Shown here in pieces: positions 8,741 to 17,351 of a stretch of DNA of 64,000 nt. Position numbers and translations under genes: made by a program. The DNA lies in contig NZ_CP138333.2 in assembly GCF_038561955.2 (NCBI RefSeq), positions 744,001 through 808,000 on the forward strand, given 5' to 3'. The notes under the pieces are model-generated. The model had not been told where the DNA came from. It saw nothing but the letters and a program-made list of their open reading frames with translations, and made no database searches. Within the stretch, counting starts at the first letter, position 1. Every line of letters starts with the position of its first letter. The DNA comes from Salinicoccus sp. Bachu38 (GTDB lineage Bacteria; Bacillota; Bacilli; Staphylococcales; Salinicoccaceae).

Positions 8741-9628
8741 GTGTTCCAAATAGATATCAAGCATATGCGGTACTTCGCCGCCATCGTGAAGCATGGCAGC
8801 ATGACGGAAGCGTCGAACCAGCTGTATATTTCACAGCCCACCATCAGCAAGGCAATCCATGATGTGGAGACGGAGCTCGGCATGCAGCTGTTCGACCGCA
8901 ACCGCAAGAAGTTCGTGCTGACGGATGCGGGCAAGGTCTTCTACGACCAGTGCGAGGAGATACTGAGGCGCCATTCGGAGCTTTCGAACGACCTGAAGAA
9001 CATGGTCGGCATGCGGCAGGGACAAATCAAGATCGGGCTACCCCCGATTATGGATGTGGGCAGGCTGATGGGCATCGTCAAGGACTTCCATGCGATGTAT
9101 CCGCAGATCACCTTCCAACTGATCGAGAGCGGCAGCGGCACGATAGAGACAAGGCTCCGCCAGGATGAGATCGACATCGGCATCACGGTGCTGCCGACGG
9201 AAGGGGATGACTTCGACTCCTTCAACTTCCTGACGGAATCGCTGAAGCTCGTGGTCCATAGGGATCATCCGCTTGCCGGTGAGGCATCCATTGATCTGAA
9301 AGCTCTCAAGGATGAGCACTTCGTCATGTTCAACGAGGACTTCTATTTGAATGAAATCATCACTTCCGCCTGCAAAAATGCAGGGTTCACGCCGAAGGTC
9401 ATTTCGAAGACCGCCCAGTGGCATTTCATCGAGGAGATGATCAATGCGGAACTCGGCATCTGCATACTGCCGGACAGTGTCGCGGCGCTTCTCAAGAGCT
9501 CATCGGTGACGGTGGACATCCATGAACCCGTGCTGAAATGGCGGCTCGGCGTCATCTGGAACCGCGATCGATACATGAACTTCATCACGAAGGAATGGAT
9601 GAAGTTCTTTCAGCAATACTATGAATAG
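8741..9628 (+). CDS. LysR-family transcriptional regulator (CidR-like)
   Basis: A full-length (about 295 residue) LysR regulator. The N-terminal winged helix is HMRYFAAIVKHGSMTEASNQLYISQPTISKAIHDVE, the linker helix follows, and the periplasmic-binding-like effector domain runs from about residue 90 (GQIKIGLPP). The opening IDIKHMRYF and overall plan resemble staphylococcal CidR/AlsR, which respond to acetate and pyruvate overflow. No cid, lrg or als genes are in the window, so the target is unknown. The start is unclear: GTG 8741 sits only one base after AGAGGA. The family-typical MDIKHM would need ATA at 8750, and ATG 8765 has no ribosome-binding site. Confidence 0.82.
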   Translation: MFQIDIKHMRYFAAIVKHGSMTEASNQLYISQPTISKAIHDVETELGMQLFDRNRKKFVLTDAGKVFYDQCEEILRRHSELSNDLKNMVGMRQGQIKIGLPPIMDVGRLMGIVKDFHAMYPQITFQLIESGSGTIETRLRQDEIDIGITVLPTEGDDFDSFNFLTESLKLVVHRDHPLAGEASIDLKALKDEHFVMFNEDFYLNEIITSACKNAGFTPKVISKTAQWHFIEEMINAELGICILPDSVAALLKSSSVTVDIHEPVLKWRLGVIWNRDRYMNFITKEWMKFFQQYYE

Positions 9629-9746
9629 GGGTTTAAGACCGCTTTCATAGTTTTTATCTATGGACCTCATGAAATTCCACTATTTTTTGGAAAGGGTTTT
9701 CAGGGTGTAGGATGGGTCCATCAGATAAATGAGAGGTAGAAATGTT

Positions 9747-10271
9747 ATGTCAGATTATAAAAATCCGAAAGACAGTAAAGTGATCAGCATCGATCAGGTA
9801 TTCGCGAACGACTTGAACAACTACGATACGCTGTTTGGCGGCGTATTGATGAAACGCATAGATAATGTCGCCTCCCTTGCTGCAAGAAGACATGCGCGGG
9901 TGAAGGAATGCGTCACGGCTTCCATCGACTCCATCGACTTTCTGCATCCCATCACGCAGGCCGAATCCGTGTGCATCGAGGCATTCGTCACATCCACAGG
10001 AAAACGCAGCATGGAAGTATTCTGCAAAGTCATCACCGAAGATCTCGTGACGGAGGAACGGAAAGTCGCAGCCACCGCCTTCCTCACATTCGTCGCACTC
10101 GATGAAGAGACCAAGCGTCCGATTCCGGTACCAGGCATCGTGCCGGAAACCGAAGAGGAGAAATACCTCTACGAATCCAATGCACAGCGTACGGCAATGC
10201 GCCGGGAACGCCGCGAGCACAGCAAAGAGCTGACGACGAATATCAGCATTGAAAAACCATGGGATATATAG
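9747..10271 (+). CDS. Acyl-CoA thioesterase, hotdog fold (YkhA-like)
   Basis: A 174-residue single-hotdog acyl-CoA thioesterase. The catalytic segment is NDLNNYDTLFGGVLMKRIDNVASLAARRHA; the family-typical helix and strands follow (IDFLHPITQAESVCIEAFVTSTG, and TAFLTFVALDE). Similar Bacillus/Staphylococcus proteins hydrolyse medium to long acyl-CoA. The ATG at 9747 fits the GAGAGG ribosome-binding site better than the in-frame ATG at 9729. It forms a two-gene unit with the next ORF, which starts 14 bases after its stop. Confidence 0.85.
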   Translation: MSDYKNPKDSKVISIDQVFANDLNNYDTLFGGVLMKRIDNVASLAARRHARVKECVTASIDSIDFLHPITQAESVCIEAFVTSTGKRSMEVFCKVITEDLVTEERKVAATAFLTFVALDEETKRPIPVPGIVPETEEEKYLYESNAQRTAMRRERREHSKELTTNISIEKPWDI

Positions 10272-10284
10272 GAGGACGACATTC

Positions 10285-10647
10285 ATGTATGCAAACCAGG
10301 AAACCATCAATCAGGTCCAGAGGGAACTGGCCGAAATCAGCACAGAGCATCCAGCACTCTACGCAAGAATCGAGCACGTCACAAGCTTCGCCAGACAGCT
10401 CCAGGTGAAGTACAGATATCTCGCCGATCTCATTACGGAGGAAGAGCGGGAGCCGCAGCCAATGTTCATCAAGACATCCGTACTCAACCTGCTCATCGAT
10501 GAAGTCGAGAAGCTGCAGGCAACACCGGGATTTGAAATCTTCCGGGACCTGCTCAACAGGAACAAGCACAATGATTCACCGGAAATATTCCTGCTGATCC
10601 TCGGTGCGAAACCGGAAGCGGTCATGAACAACGCAATCATCAGCTAG
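10285..10647 (+). CDS. Hypothetical helical protein co-transcribed with the thioesterase
   Basis: A 120-residue soluble protein that I do not recognise. It is almost entirely predicted helix (NQVQRELAEISTEHPALYARIEHV, LLIDEVEKLQATPGFEIFRDLL) with no cysteine or obvious catalytic motif. The start is fixed by AGGAGGACG seven bases before ATG 10285. The position directly behind the thioesterase, with one shared terminator, implies a common transcript and possibly a related role in lipid metabolism. Confidence 0.7.
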   Translation: MYANQETINQVQRELAEISTEHPALYARIEHVTSFARQLQVKYRYLADLITEEEREPQPMFIKTSVLNLLIDEVEKLQATPGFEIFRDLLNRNKHNDSPEIFLLILGAKPEAVMNNAIIS

Positions 10648-10659
10648 GTATGATAGATG

Positions 10660-10692
10660 AAAGCAGCCATCCAATCGGATGGCTGCTTTTTT
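10660..10692. terminator. Bidirectional rho-independent terminator
   Basis: Stem AAAGCAGCCATCC / GGATGGCTGCTTTT with a T-run. It lies between two convergent genes. Confidence 0.9.
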
Positions 10693-11131
10693 AGTGAGGG
10701 TAGGGAGGTCTATTCGCCTTCTGTTCCCTCAGGCGGGATTCGATCTCCTCGTAGCTTTGGATTTTCCTGTTCTCGAGCAGGTGGACCTTCCCGCTCTTCT
10801 CCATTTTGACACTGTCGGCGGGGCGGAACATATCTATTTCGAAATCGTATTTGTAGCCCCTCTTTTTCATCACTGCTTTGATGGCCCCCTGTGCCCGCAT
10901 CGAATCCGTCCGGTCATGCATATCTTGGAGCTGTTCATTCGAAAACTGCCAGTAGTAATGGTAGCGTGCCGCTTCCCTGATGCTGTTCTCTTCCATTTTC
11001 CTCCGGGTGAGGATGACCGCCGACCGTCCGGCCTTTGCAGAGAACTTCCCGATCTTCCGTGCGATCTCCCTTGGTTGTATTTCCTTACATTTCGACTTTG
11101 AAAACTTCATTTTCTTCTCGATTATCTTCAT
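10691..11131 (-). CDS. Hypothetical basic protein
   Basis: A 146-residue, lysine/arginine-rich soluble protein with no family I can name. An ORF extends upstream to 11218, but the GAGGAGAG ribosome-binding site directly precedes the ATG at 11131 (MKIIEKKMKF). The middle contains REAARYHYYWQFSNEQLQDMHDRTDSMRAQG, a conserved-looking helical pair. The C-terminus is charged and coiled-coil-like (IQSYEEIESRLREQK). The 265 bases upstream are A/T-rich and hold the promoters of this gene and the divergent lipoprotein gene. Confidence 0.6.
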   Translation of the reverse strand: MKIIEKKMKFSKSKCKEIQPREIARKIGKFSAKAGRSAVILTRRKMEENSIREAARYHYYWQFSNEQLQDMHDRTDSMRAQGAIKAVMKKRGYKYDFEIDMFRPADSVKMEKSGKVHLLENRKIQSYEEIESRLREQKANRPPYPH

Positions 11132-11483
11132 GATTCTCTCCTCGATCAAAATAGCTTCATCTTCAAAATTGAAGGTCCTGTATTTATTAGGAATAACCCG
11201 CTTATTTTTTATTATCATTCAGATTAGAACAATTATCAATAGTGCTGTACTGATTTGTTGAAAATAAGACGAAAGGATGAAATATGCATATATATAATAA
11301 AAATAGATTGCAAATTTTAAAAAAATGCATCGATAACATCCATATTTTCTGAAAATTGTAATAATGTATGGTTTTTTAATGTATACTGGGTTGTATAAAA
11401 TAAGTCTATGACTTATAAGGTTTGAGTATCATGTAAGGACTTACTGGAAGATTACGAAGGAAATTGAACAAGGGGGACGGAAG

Positions 11484-12302
11484 ATGAAGCATGGTTTCAT
11501 TCTTAGAAGTCTGATCGGGGTGCTGTTGCTGATGACATTGGGTGCATGTACATCAGATGACGGGACCGGAGTTTCCATGGATCAGAACCAAGATGATGTG
11601 ACAGAAGAAGCAGCCCCGACGGAGGAATCATCACCTCCGGAAGAGGATGCTGGGAATGCAGACGCCACAAATGGCGGTACTGCCGAGGCATCGGAAAGCA
11701 TCAGCAAGGAAGTATTGCTGCAGAAGGCTTCGGAGGTGGATCAACTGATGGAAAACTATTATCTTGAGTCGAAGGTCACCATGTATACGGACGAGCAGAC
11801 GGATGAAACGTTGACTCGGGAATGGTTCTACTGGAAGAATGGGGAACTGCATTTCCGCAAGGAGATAGAGCGGGCGGGTGTGCCGACCCAATATATCACG
11901 GGCAACGACCAGGATTCGACGATCTATACGGAAGGGGAGGACATCGCAATACGTACAGAGACCCTTGTGCCGGGAGCAGATCTGCCCTCGCCGTCGAAAG
12001 CGATGAAGGAACGGATCTCAAGCTACAAGATGTCCCATGATTCTGAAGTTGTGGGGCAGGAAGAGGTGAATGGCCGAAAAGGCCATCATCTGGTCTTCAC
12101 GCCGAAGGAAGAGGCAATGGAGAGCGGCACGACGATGGAGCTCTGGATCGATTCCGAGCACTGGCTGACGCTGAAGGAAGTGCTGGACCAGGGCGATATG
12201 CGCATGGAGTATGAGGTTGTTACATTCGTCGAAGGCATCGAGCCGTCGATGGACCTCTTCCATATGGAACTGCCGGCAGATGTGGAGATCATCGACCAGT
12301 AG
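11484..12302 (+). CDS. Lipoprotein with LolA/RseB-like fold
   Basis: A 272-residue lipoprotein. The signal peptide ends in the lipobox LGAC (Cys22), followed by an acidic low-complexity spacer (residues 25-75). The remainder looks like the concave beta-sheet fold of LolA/RseB-related Gram-positive lipoproteins (ESKVTMYTDE, EWFYWKNGELHFRKE, GHHLVFTPKE, TMELWIDSEHWLTLKE). Such proteins sit on the outer face of the membrane and probably bind lipid or peptide ligands. The function of this one is unknown. ATG follows GGGGGACGG. Confidence 0.7.
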   Translation: MKHGFILRSLIGVLLLMTLGACTSDDGTGVSMDQNQDDVTEEAAPTEESSPPEEDAGNADATNGGTAEASESISKEVLLQKASEVDQLMENYYLESKVTMYTDEQTDETLTREWFYWKNGELHFRKEIERAGVPTQYITGNDQDSTIYTEGEDIAIRTETLVPGADLPSPSKAMKERISSYKMSHDSEVVGQEEVNGRKGHHLVFTPKEEAMESGTTMELWIDSEHWLTLKEVLDQGDMRMEYEVVTFVEGIEPSMDLFHMELPADVEIIDQ

Positions 12303-12321
12303 CAGTGAGTGTGAATAGAAA

Positions 12322-12356
12322 GCGGGCAGGGCCGATTGATGGCCCTGCCCGTCTTC
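12322..12356. terminator. Terminator between convergent lipoprotein and ysnF-like genes
   Basis: Perfect 10-base stem GGGCAGGGCC / GGCCCTGCCC. Only short T-rich tails are seen on either side. Confidence 0.8.
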
Positions 12357-12360
12357 TATG

Positions 12361-13296
12361 CTATCTTCTATGGTCATCGAAATTTTCCCGCGTATTGTTG
12401 TGCTCCGTGATGTCGACTTCCTCCTTGCGGAGTTCTTCAGAGATATGCTCCTTGTCCGTGACGATATCCTTCCGGATGACGATCTCTTCGGTGACGACCG
12501 TCTCTTTGATGACTTTCACACGCTCTTCGGTGAGCGGGATGCGCATGACGTTCTCATCATCGTCCGCATCATCCCTACTGTAGACATCGAGCGTCGGATT
12601 GCCGTCCACCGGCCGCCGTTCAACCGTCACATCCTCGCGGTCGACCGGCACGTCGAATTCCTCGAGCTTTGTCGTCACCCGCTTGTCGACACCGACTTCG
12701 CCCACCTGGACGTTCTCCTTGTCGATATTCAGGCGCTCCTCACGGAGGGTCATCCGCTCTTCATTTTCACGGTCGTTCCGGCGCGCCTCCGTGGCAGGGC
12801 GCTCCTGGTCGTACGCCCGAGTGTCCGCCGTATCCGGCATCTTATCCTTGTCGGCATCGAAGTCCTCCATGCTGTTGATATCGTTGCGTGTTGTATTATA
12901 GTCGTATTCGTCGACTGATGCGCCCTTTCTGCGTTCAACCCTTCTGGTTTCCTTTTCCTTCATTACTTGATCACCTGTCCTTCCACTGTTCTCGATATGG
13001 AGCAGCAGCATGCCGTCTTCGAGTGCCTGTGTATATTCCTTCTGCTCGCGCGGTGTGAGCTGCATGCTGTTCATCACCTGATCTCCGGCGTCCTCGTCGG
13101 CAAACCATGCGACGATCCGGTCCCAAGTATCCACTTCGGTGCTCTTCCGTCTGATGTCGAGGTGGGCGAGCAGCGTTTCATCCAGGCTCTCCCTGGATAT
13201 CACCGTCATCTGTTCCTCCTCCACACCGTTCAGTTTCAGATGCTCGATTCTGCCGAGCAGATCACTGTTGTTTCCGAATGTTTCAATTCTCCCCAT
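12361..13296 (-). CDS. General stress protein with YflT-like and YsnF/AvaK (DUF2382) domains
   Basis: A 311-residue, very hydrophilic protein. Residues 1-110 resemble the YflT/17M general-stress domain (IEHLKLNGVEEEQMTVISRE...WDRIVAWF). Residues about 170-300 are the YsnF/AvaK (DUF2382) domain, with MTLREERLNIDKENVQVGEV, KRVTTKLEEFDVPVDREDVTVERRP and EERVKVIKETVVTEEIVIRKD. Proteins of this type are sigma-B general-stress products of unknown mechanism in Bacillus and staphylococci. A near-perfect sigma-B promoter lies 54 bases upstream, supporting the assignment. Confidence 0.85.
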   Translation of the reverse strand: MGRIETFGNNSDLLGRIEHLKLNGVEEEQMTVISRESLDETLLAHLDIRRKSTEVDTWDRIVAWFADEDAGDQVMNSMQLTPREQKEYTQALEDGMLLLHIENSGRTGDQVMKEKETRRVERRKGASVDEYDYNTTRNDINSMEDFDADKDKMPDTADTRAYDQERPATEARRNDRENEERMTLREERLNIDKENVQVGEVGVDKRVTTKLEEFDVPVDREDVTVERRPVDGNPTLDVYSRDDADDDENVMRIPLTEERVKVIKETVVTEEIVIRKDIVTDKEHISEELRKEEVDITEHNNTRENFDDHRR

Positions 13297-13349
13297 GGAT
13301 CAGGCCTCCAATATATGTGTCCTTCAAATGCATTCAGCTTAGTAGTTAA

Positions 13350-13374
13350 TTACCCCTGTATGAAGCGGTTAAAC
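13350..13374 (-). promoter_or_regulatory. Sigma-B promoter for the YsnF-type stress gene
   Basis: Read on the minus strand: GTTTAA, a 13-base spacer, then GGGTAA. This is one base from the Bacillales sigma-B consensus (GTTTAA N13-15 GGGTAT). It points towards the gene at 12361-13296. Confidence 0.85.
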
Positions 13375-13488
13375 AGAGGGAAGACAGCGAATCCGCACAT
13401 GACTTTCTTATTTATCCACGTTTGATATATAATTGGAGTACTATCTGCAACAGGTATTCAAATAAAGTGTCGGGAGAAGGATGATCAT

Positions 13489-15090
13489 ATGAAACCGAGA
13501 ATCTTGTTTTTACTCAACTCCGTGGACGTGAACCGGGGTGGCCTGACGCATGCATCCTTGAGGCAGGCGAGCACTTTCGCAGATGCCGGTTACGACACCG
13601 AGCTTCTGACGTTCAGGTACGACCCGAGATTCCCATTGATATGCAGGAAGCTCGTGCATATGGGCAAGGTCAGCAAAAATGTACGCATCCGCAACCTGTT
13701 CCATGAACGCGCATTGTATGACAGGACGGACAGGATTCAGAGGAAGCGTGTGAAAGTCGACATCTCCGAGTACGAAGGAGCGTACAAGGTGTCGAAACGA
13801 CCGAAACATAATGCATACAGGCTGTATCAGGATGGCAGGTACGTAAAATATATCTCCCTGCGGGAGGACGACACACTTGATTTCATCGACTACTATGGTG
13901 AGTACGAACGCCGCGAGCGGAGGGAGTTCTTCGACTACTATGGACAGATGACACGCCTCCAGCGTTTCAGCCCTGAGGAGAACAAGCTGGAGGAGGAGCA
14001 CTTCTACAATCGGAACGGGGATACGATCCTCACCATGCGGCATGATCCGGAAACGAACAAAATCATCCATGTAAAGAACTTCGGGGAGGGCGATAGGACG
14101 CTCTCCGAAACCGACGGTGACCAGACCCCCTACAGGAAGGATTGGCTGGATCAGGTCCTCGGTGAATCCGACCGCGATACCGTGGTCATCTCGGATACCA
14201 GACCGACTGATGAACTCGTGGTACTGCTCGATGACAGCAGGGTGAAGGGTGTCATCCGCCCCCACAGCAACCATCTTCGGAACCCCGATGACCCATCCTC
14301 CGAATTGAACCGCCGCAACAAATACGCCATCGAAAGCGTCAAGGATATTGATGCGCTTGTTGTTCTGACGGAAAAGCAGCGACAGGACATCATCAGCCGG
14401 TTCGGCCATCCGGAGAAGGTGTTCGTCGTCCCGAACTACTACGATCCCGGGCCGCCGAAGGTCACCGGCCTGCGCTCTTTCCTGATGAATGTGCGGCAAC
14501 GGAGCCGGAAGATCGAACGCGACATGAAAAAAGTGGTCATCGTCTCCAGATTCTCAAGCATCAAAAGCATCGACCACACCATCAGGGCCTTCAAGGATGT
14601 GGTGGAAGCCGTTCCGGAAGCGAAGCTTGAAATATGGGGGAAGGGCGATAAGAAGCAGGAGTACAAGGATCTGATCAAAAAGCTGGACCTCGATGGTAAT
14701 GTAAAGGTGAAGGGGTATACCCAGCACCCCGAGAACGTCTACCGCTCGGGTGCGATGTCCGTCGTCACATCGAAGGCGGAAGGGTTTTCACTGTCCGTCA
14801 TGGAAAGCATGGTCAATGAGACGCCGGTCGTCAGCTATGACATCCGGTACGGTCCTTCGGATATGATCGAAGATGGTGAAAATGGATTCCTGATTAAAAA
14901 AGGGGATACCGGGATGCTTGCGGAAAGAATGATCCATATGCTTCAAAACCCCGAGGAGACCCGGGCGATGGGTGTGGCGGCAGGCAAAACGATGCGGACG
15001 AAGTTCGGCATCGACAGCTATCAGAAAAAATGGTTCTCCCTGGTGAATCACCTGTTGGAGAACGATGAAAGTCGAGGTGCGCAAGAATAA
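13489..15090 (+). CDS. TarM/TagE-like glycosyltransferase (teichoic-acid glycosylation)
   Basis: A 533-residue GT4 glycosyltransferase of the poly(glycerol-phosphate)/poly(ribitol-phosphate) glycosyltransferase type. The N-terminal half holds a beta-rich insertion (residues about 100-190, rich in Tyr/Arg, for example DFIDYYGEYERRERREFFDYYG) typical of TarM/TagE. The C-terminal GT-B half carries VSRFSSIKSIDHTIRAF, LEIWGKGDKK, and the donor-site motif SKAEGFSLSVMESM (EX7E). Such enzymes attach sugars to wall teichoic acid at the inner membrane face. The next gene overlaps its end by 26 bases, so the two are translationally coupled. Confidence 0.82.
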   Translation: MKPRILFLLNSVDVNRGGLTHASLRQASTFADAGYDTELLTFRYDPRFPLICRKLVHMGKVSKNVRIRNLFHERALYDRTDRIQRKRVKVDISEYEGAYKVSKRPKHNAYRLYQDGRYVKYISLREDDTLDFIDYYGEYERRERREFFDYYGQMTRLQRFSPEENKLEEEHFYNRNGDTILTMRHDPETNKIIHVKNFGEGDRTLSETDGDQTPYRKDWLDQVLGESDRDTVVISDTRPTDELVVLLDDSRVKGVIRPHSNHLRNPDDPSSELNRRNKYAIESVKDIDALVVLTEKQRQDIISRFGHPEKVFVVPNYYDPGPPKVTGLRSFLMNVRQRSRKIERDMKKVVIVSRFSSIKSIDHTIRAFKDVVEAVPEAKLEIWGKGDKKQEYKDLIKKLDLDGNVKVKGYTQHPENVYRSGAMSVVTSKAEGFSLSVMESMVNETPVVSYDIRYGPSDMIEDGENGFLIKKGDTGMLAERMIHMLQNPEETRAMGVAAGKTMRTKFGIDSYQKKWFSLVNHLLENDESRGAQE

Positions 15091-17212
15091 AGTGATTTCA
15101 ATCATTACACCTGCAGAAAAAAATGAAAACTATATCGACAGGGCACTCGAGTCGATAGTGGATCAGACCTATACGGCGTTTGAAGCATTGATCCTCCATT
15201 CAGACATCGATGCACTGAAGCGCGCAGTGGGCGAGAAGTATCTTGAAGATGAACGGTTCAGGTTCATCGAAACTCCGAAGGACATTACGGCAGGCGCCGC
15301 CCGCAACATCGGCATCGAAGCCTCGGAAGGGGAATATGTCTATTTCCTGGACAGCGATGACTATATATCTGATGATACGCTCCAGCTGCTCACCGACAAC
15401 ATTGAGGGCCGTCCGGTCGTCCGTGGCAGGGTACGAAGGACCAATTTGGATTCGAGCGCACTCGAGAATGTAACGGATCAGAGACGGATCAGCATCTTCC
15501 ATCGGAACAGATACAACCTGGTGAAGAACCATTCGGCACTCAACTTCCTCGTCTCAAAGGACTACATCGACCGACTGGATCTGAGATTCGCTGAAGAAGA
15601 GCAGACGTACTCGGACCTTTCGTTCATCGTTCCATTGCTGGAATCGGTGGAAGTGGTGGCGTTCGTCTATGAAGCGGTCTATTTCAGGAGACGAAGGAAT
15701 GATCCGATCACCCATCCATCCCTCCGGCAGCTGCCTGTGGAGCAGCGCATGCATGACCTTTTTTCCATCTACAACCGCCTGAAGCACTCCCGCCTCAGTT
15801 TTGAAGCTGAAGAGTTCCTGGATAACCTGCTGCTCAACTTCTACCGGAAGCATCTGATAGTGGAGTTCAAGGACAAAGCCCAGATCGACCAGCACTTCGA
15901 AGGCCTGCGGGAAGCCATTCGGAAGGTCAGTCCGGCAGTACTGAACGGCAAAGACAGGGTGCTGCGGCTCGACGTCCGCACCATCCAGTCGAGAAGCATG
16001 CGTACATTCAAAAGGCTGAGCATATTCAGAGACCTCATCAGGGATGTCAAAAAAGCCGTCACGACGAGGAACGGGCGTAAGGAATTCATCTATAAACGGT
16101 TCTTCAAGAACATGGACCTGATGGATGACCTGGTCGTCTTCGAGAGCTTCCAGGGCAAATCCTATTCCGACAGTCCCAAATATATATACCAGCAGATGCT
16201 CAAGAGCAGAAGCGGATACAACTATGTCTGGGTGATGAACAAGAAACAGAAGATCCCCGGCAATCCGGTGACCGTGAAGCGGTTTTCATTGAAATACTAC
16301 CGTTATATGGCACGAGCGAAATATATCGTGAGCAACGTCAGGATGCCGAACAGCTACATCAAAAAGGATGGGCAGAAGTATCTCCAGACATGGCATGGTA
16401 CGCCGCTGAAGCGTCTCGCGGGGGATATGGATGACGTACATATGCCCGGAACGAACGCAGCACGCTATAAGCAGAACTTCAGCCGTGAGACGGACAAATG
16501 GGACTATCTCATCGCCCCGAATGCGTACTCATCCGCCATATTCAAAAGGGCATTCTGGTTCAGCAACACCATGCTCGAGACCGGCTACCCTAGAAATGAT
16601 ATCCTGACCAATGACAACAATCCCGTCATCATCCAGGACATCAAGGAGAAGCTCGGACTTTCCGCAGATAAAAAGGTCGTCCTCTACGCACCGACATGGC
16701 GGGATGATGAATACTACAAAGTGGGGCAGTACAAGTTTTCCCTGCAGCTCGATCTCGAGCGGCTGAAGGAGCGGTTCGGCGATGATCACATCATCCTGCT
16801 CAGGATGCACTATGTCGTCGCGTCCAAGATGAATCTCGCCGGACTGGAAGGCTTCGCATATGATGTCTCCAAATACGATGACGTCAGCGAACTCTATCTC
16901 GTCTCCGATATGCTCATCACGGACTATTCATCCGTATTCTTCGATTATGCCAACCTGAAGCGGCCGGTCCTGTTCTTTACGTATGACATCGAGAAATACA
17001 GGGAACAGCTGCGCGGCTTCTATATCGACATGGAAGAGGAGCTGCCCGGCCCGTTGCTCATGACGAACGATGAAGTGGTCAATGCGATAGAGAACATCAA
17101 TCAGATAGAGAAGAAATACAAGGAAAGATATGAAGCATTCCATGAACGCTTCTGCAGCTGGGATGACGGCAGGGCGTCGGAGAAGGTTGTGGATGCGGTG
17201 TTCAGGGAATAG
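15065..17212 (+). CDS. GT2 glycosyltransferase fused to CDP-glycerol glycerophosphotransferase (TagF-like)
   Basis: A 715-residue two-domain enzyme. Residues 1-230 are a GT-A family 2 domain (ISIITPAEKNENYIDRALESIVDQT, AARNIGIEASEGEYVYFLDSDDY). From about residue 340 to the end runs a TagF/TarF/TarL-type polyglycerol- or polyribitol-phosphate polymerase domain, with TWHGTPLKRLAGD (catalytic His about 443), LYAPTWRDDEYY, RMHY and ITDYSSVFFDYANLKRPVLFF. It most likely adds glycerol- or ribitol-phosphate to teichoic acid. The start lies inside the upstream glycosyltransferase gene. A decayed copy of its last 99 bases occurs at 20203, beyond the defence insert. Confidence 0.85.
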   Translation: MKVEVRKNKVISIITPAEKNENYIDRALESIVDQTYTAFEALILHSDIDALKRAVGEKYLEDERFRFIETPKDITAGAARNIGIEASEGEYVYFLDSDDYISDDTLQLLTDNIEGRPVVRGRVRRTNLDSSALENVTDQRRISIFHRNRYNLVKNHSALNFLVSKDYIDRLDLRFAEEEQTYSDLSFIVPLLESVEVVAFVYEAVYFRRRRNDPITHPSLRQLPVEQRMHDLFSIYNRLKHSRLSFEAEEFLDNLLLNFYRKHLIVEFKDKAQIDQHFEGLREAIRKVSPAVLNGKDRVLRLDVRTIQSRSMRTFKRLSIFRDLIRDVKKAVTTRNGRKEFIYKRFFKNMDLMDDLVVFESFQGKSYSDSPKYIYQQMLKSRSGYNYVWVMNKKQKIPGNPVTVKRFSLKYYRYMARAKYIVSNVRMPNSYIKKDGQKYLQTWHGTPLKRLAGDMDDVHMPGTNAARYKQNFSRETDKWDYLIAPNAYSSAIFKRAFWFSNTMLETGYPRNDILTNDNNPVIIQDIKEKLGLSADKKVVLYAPTWRDDEYYKVGQYKFSLQLDLERLKERFGDDHIILLRMHYVVASKMNLAGLEGFAYDVSKYDDVSELYLVSDMLITDYSSVFFDYANLKRPVLFFTYDIEKYREQLRGFYIDMEEELPGPLLMTNDEVVNAIENINQIEKKYKERYEAFHERFCSWDDGRASEKVVDAVFRE

Positions 17213-17227
17213 AGGGGGATTTAAATC

Positions 17228-17260
17228 GAGGGAGGCATATATAAAGCCTTCCTCATCTTT
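17228..17260 (+). terminator. Hairpin after the teichoic-acid operon
   Basis: Stem GAGGGAGGC / GCCTTCCTC with a short T-rich tail (ATCTTT). A weak terminator, just before the A/T-rich insert begins. Confidence 0.6.
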
Positions 17261-17351
17261 ATAAATTTTAGCTCTTATAAAACGATTATATTAAAAGTAA
17301 GATAATGAAAACTGTAAAAGCTATTCTAAAGATTATGTAATAAGGGGGATA

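Noticed and set aside
12358-12918. Plus-strand ORF of 186 codons opposite the YsnF-type gene
   Set aside because: It is a shadow of the charged, codon-biased minus-strand gene, which has family matches and a sigma-B promoter.
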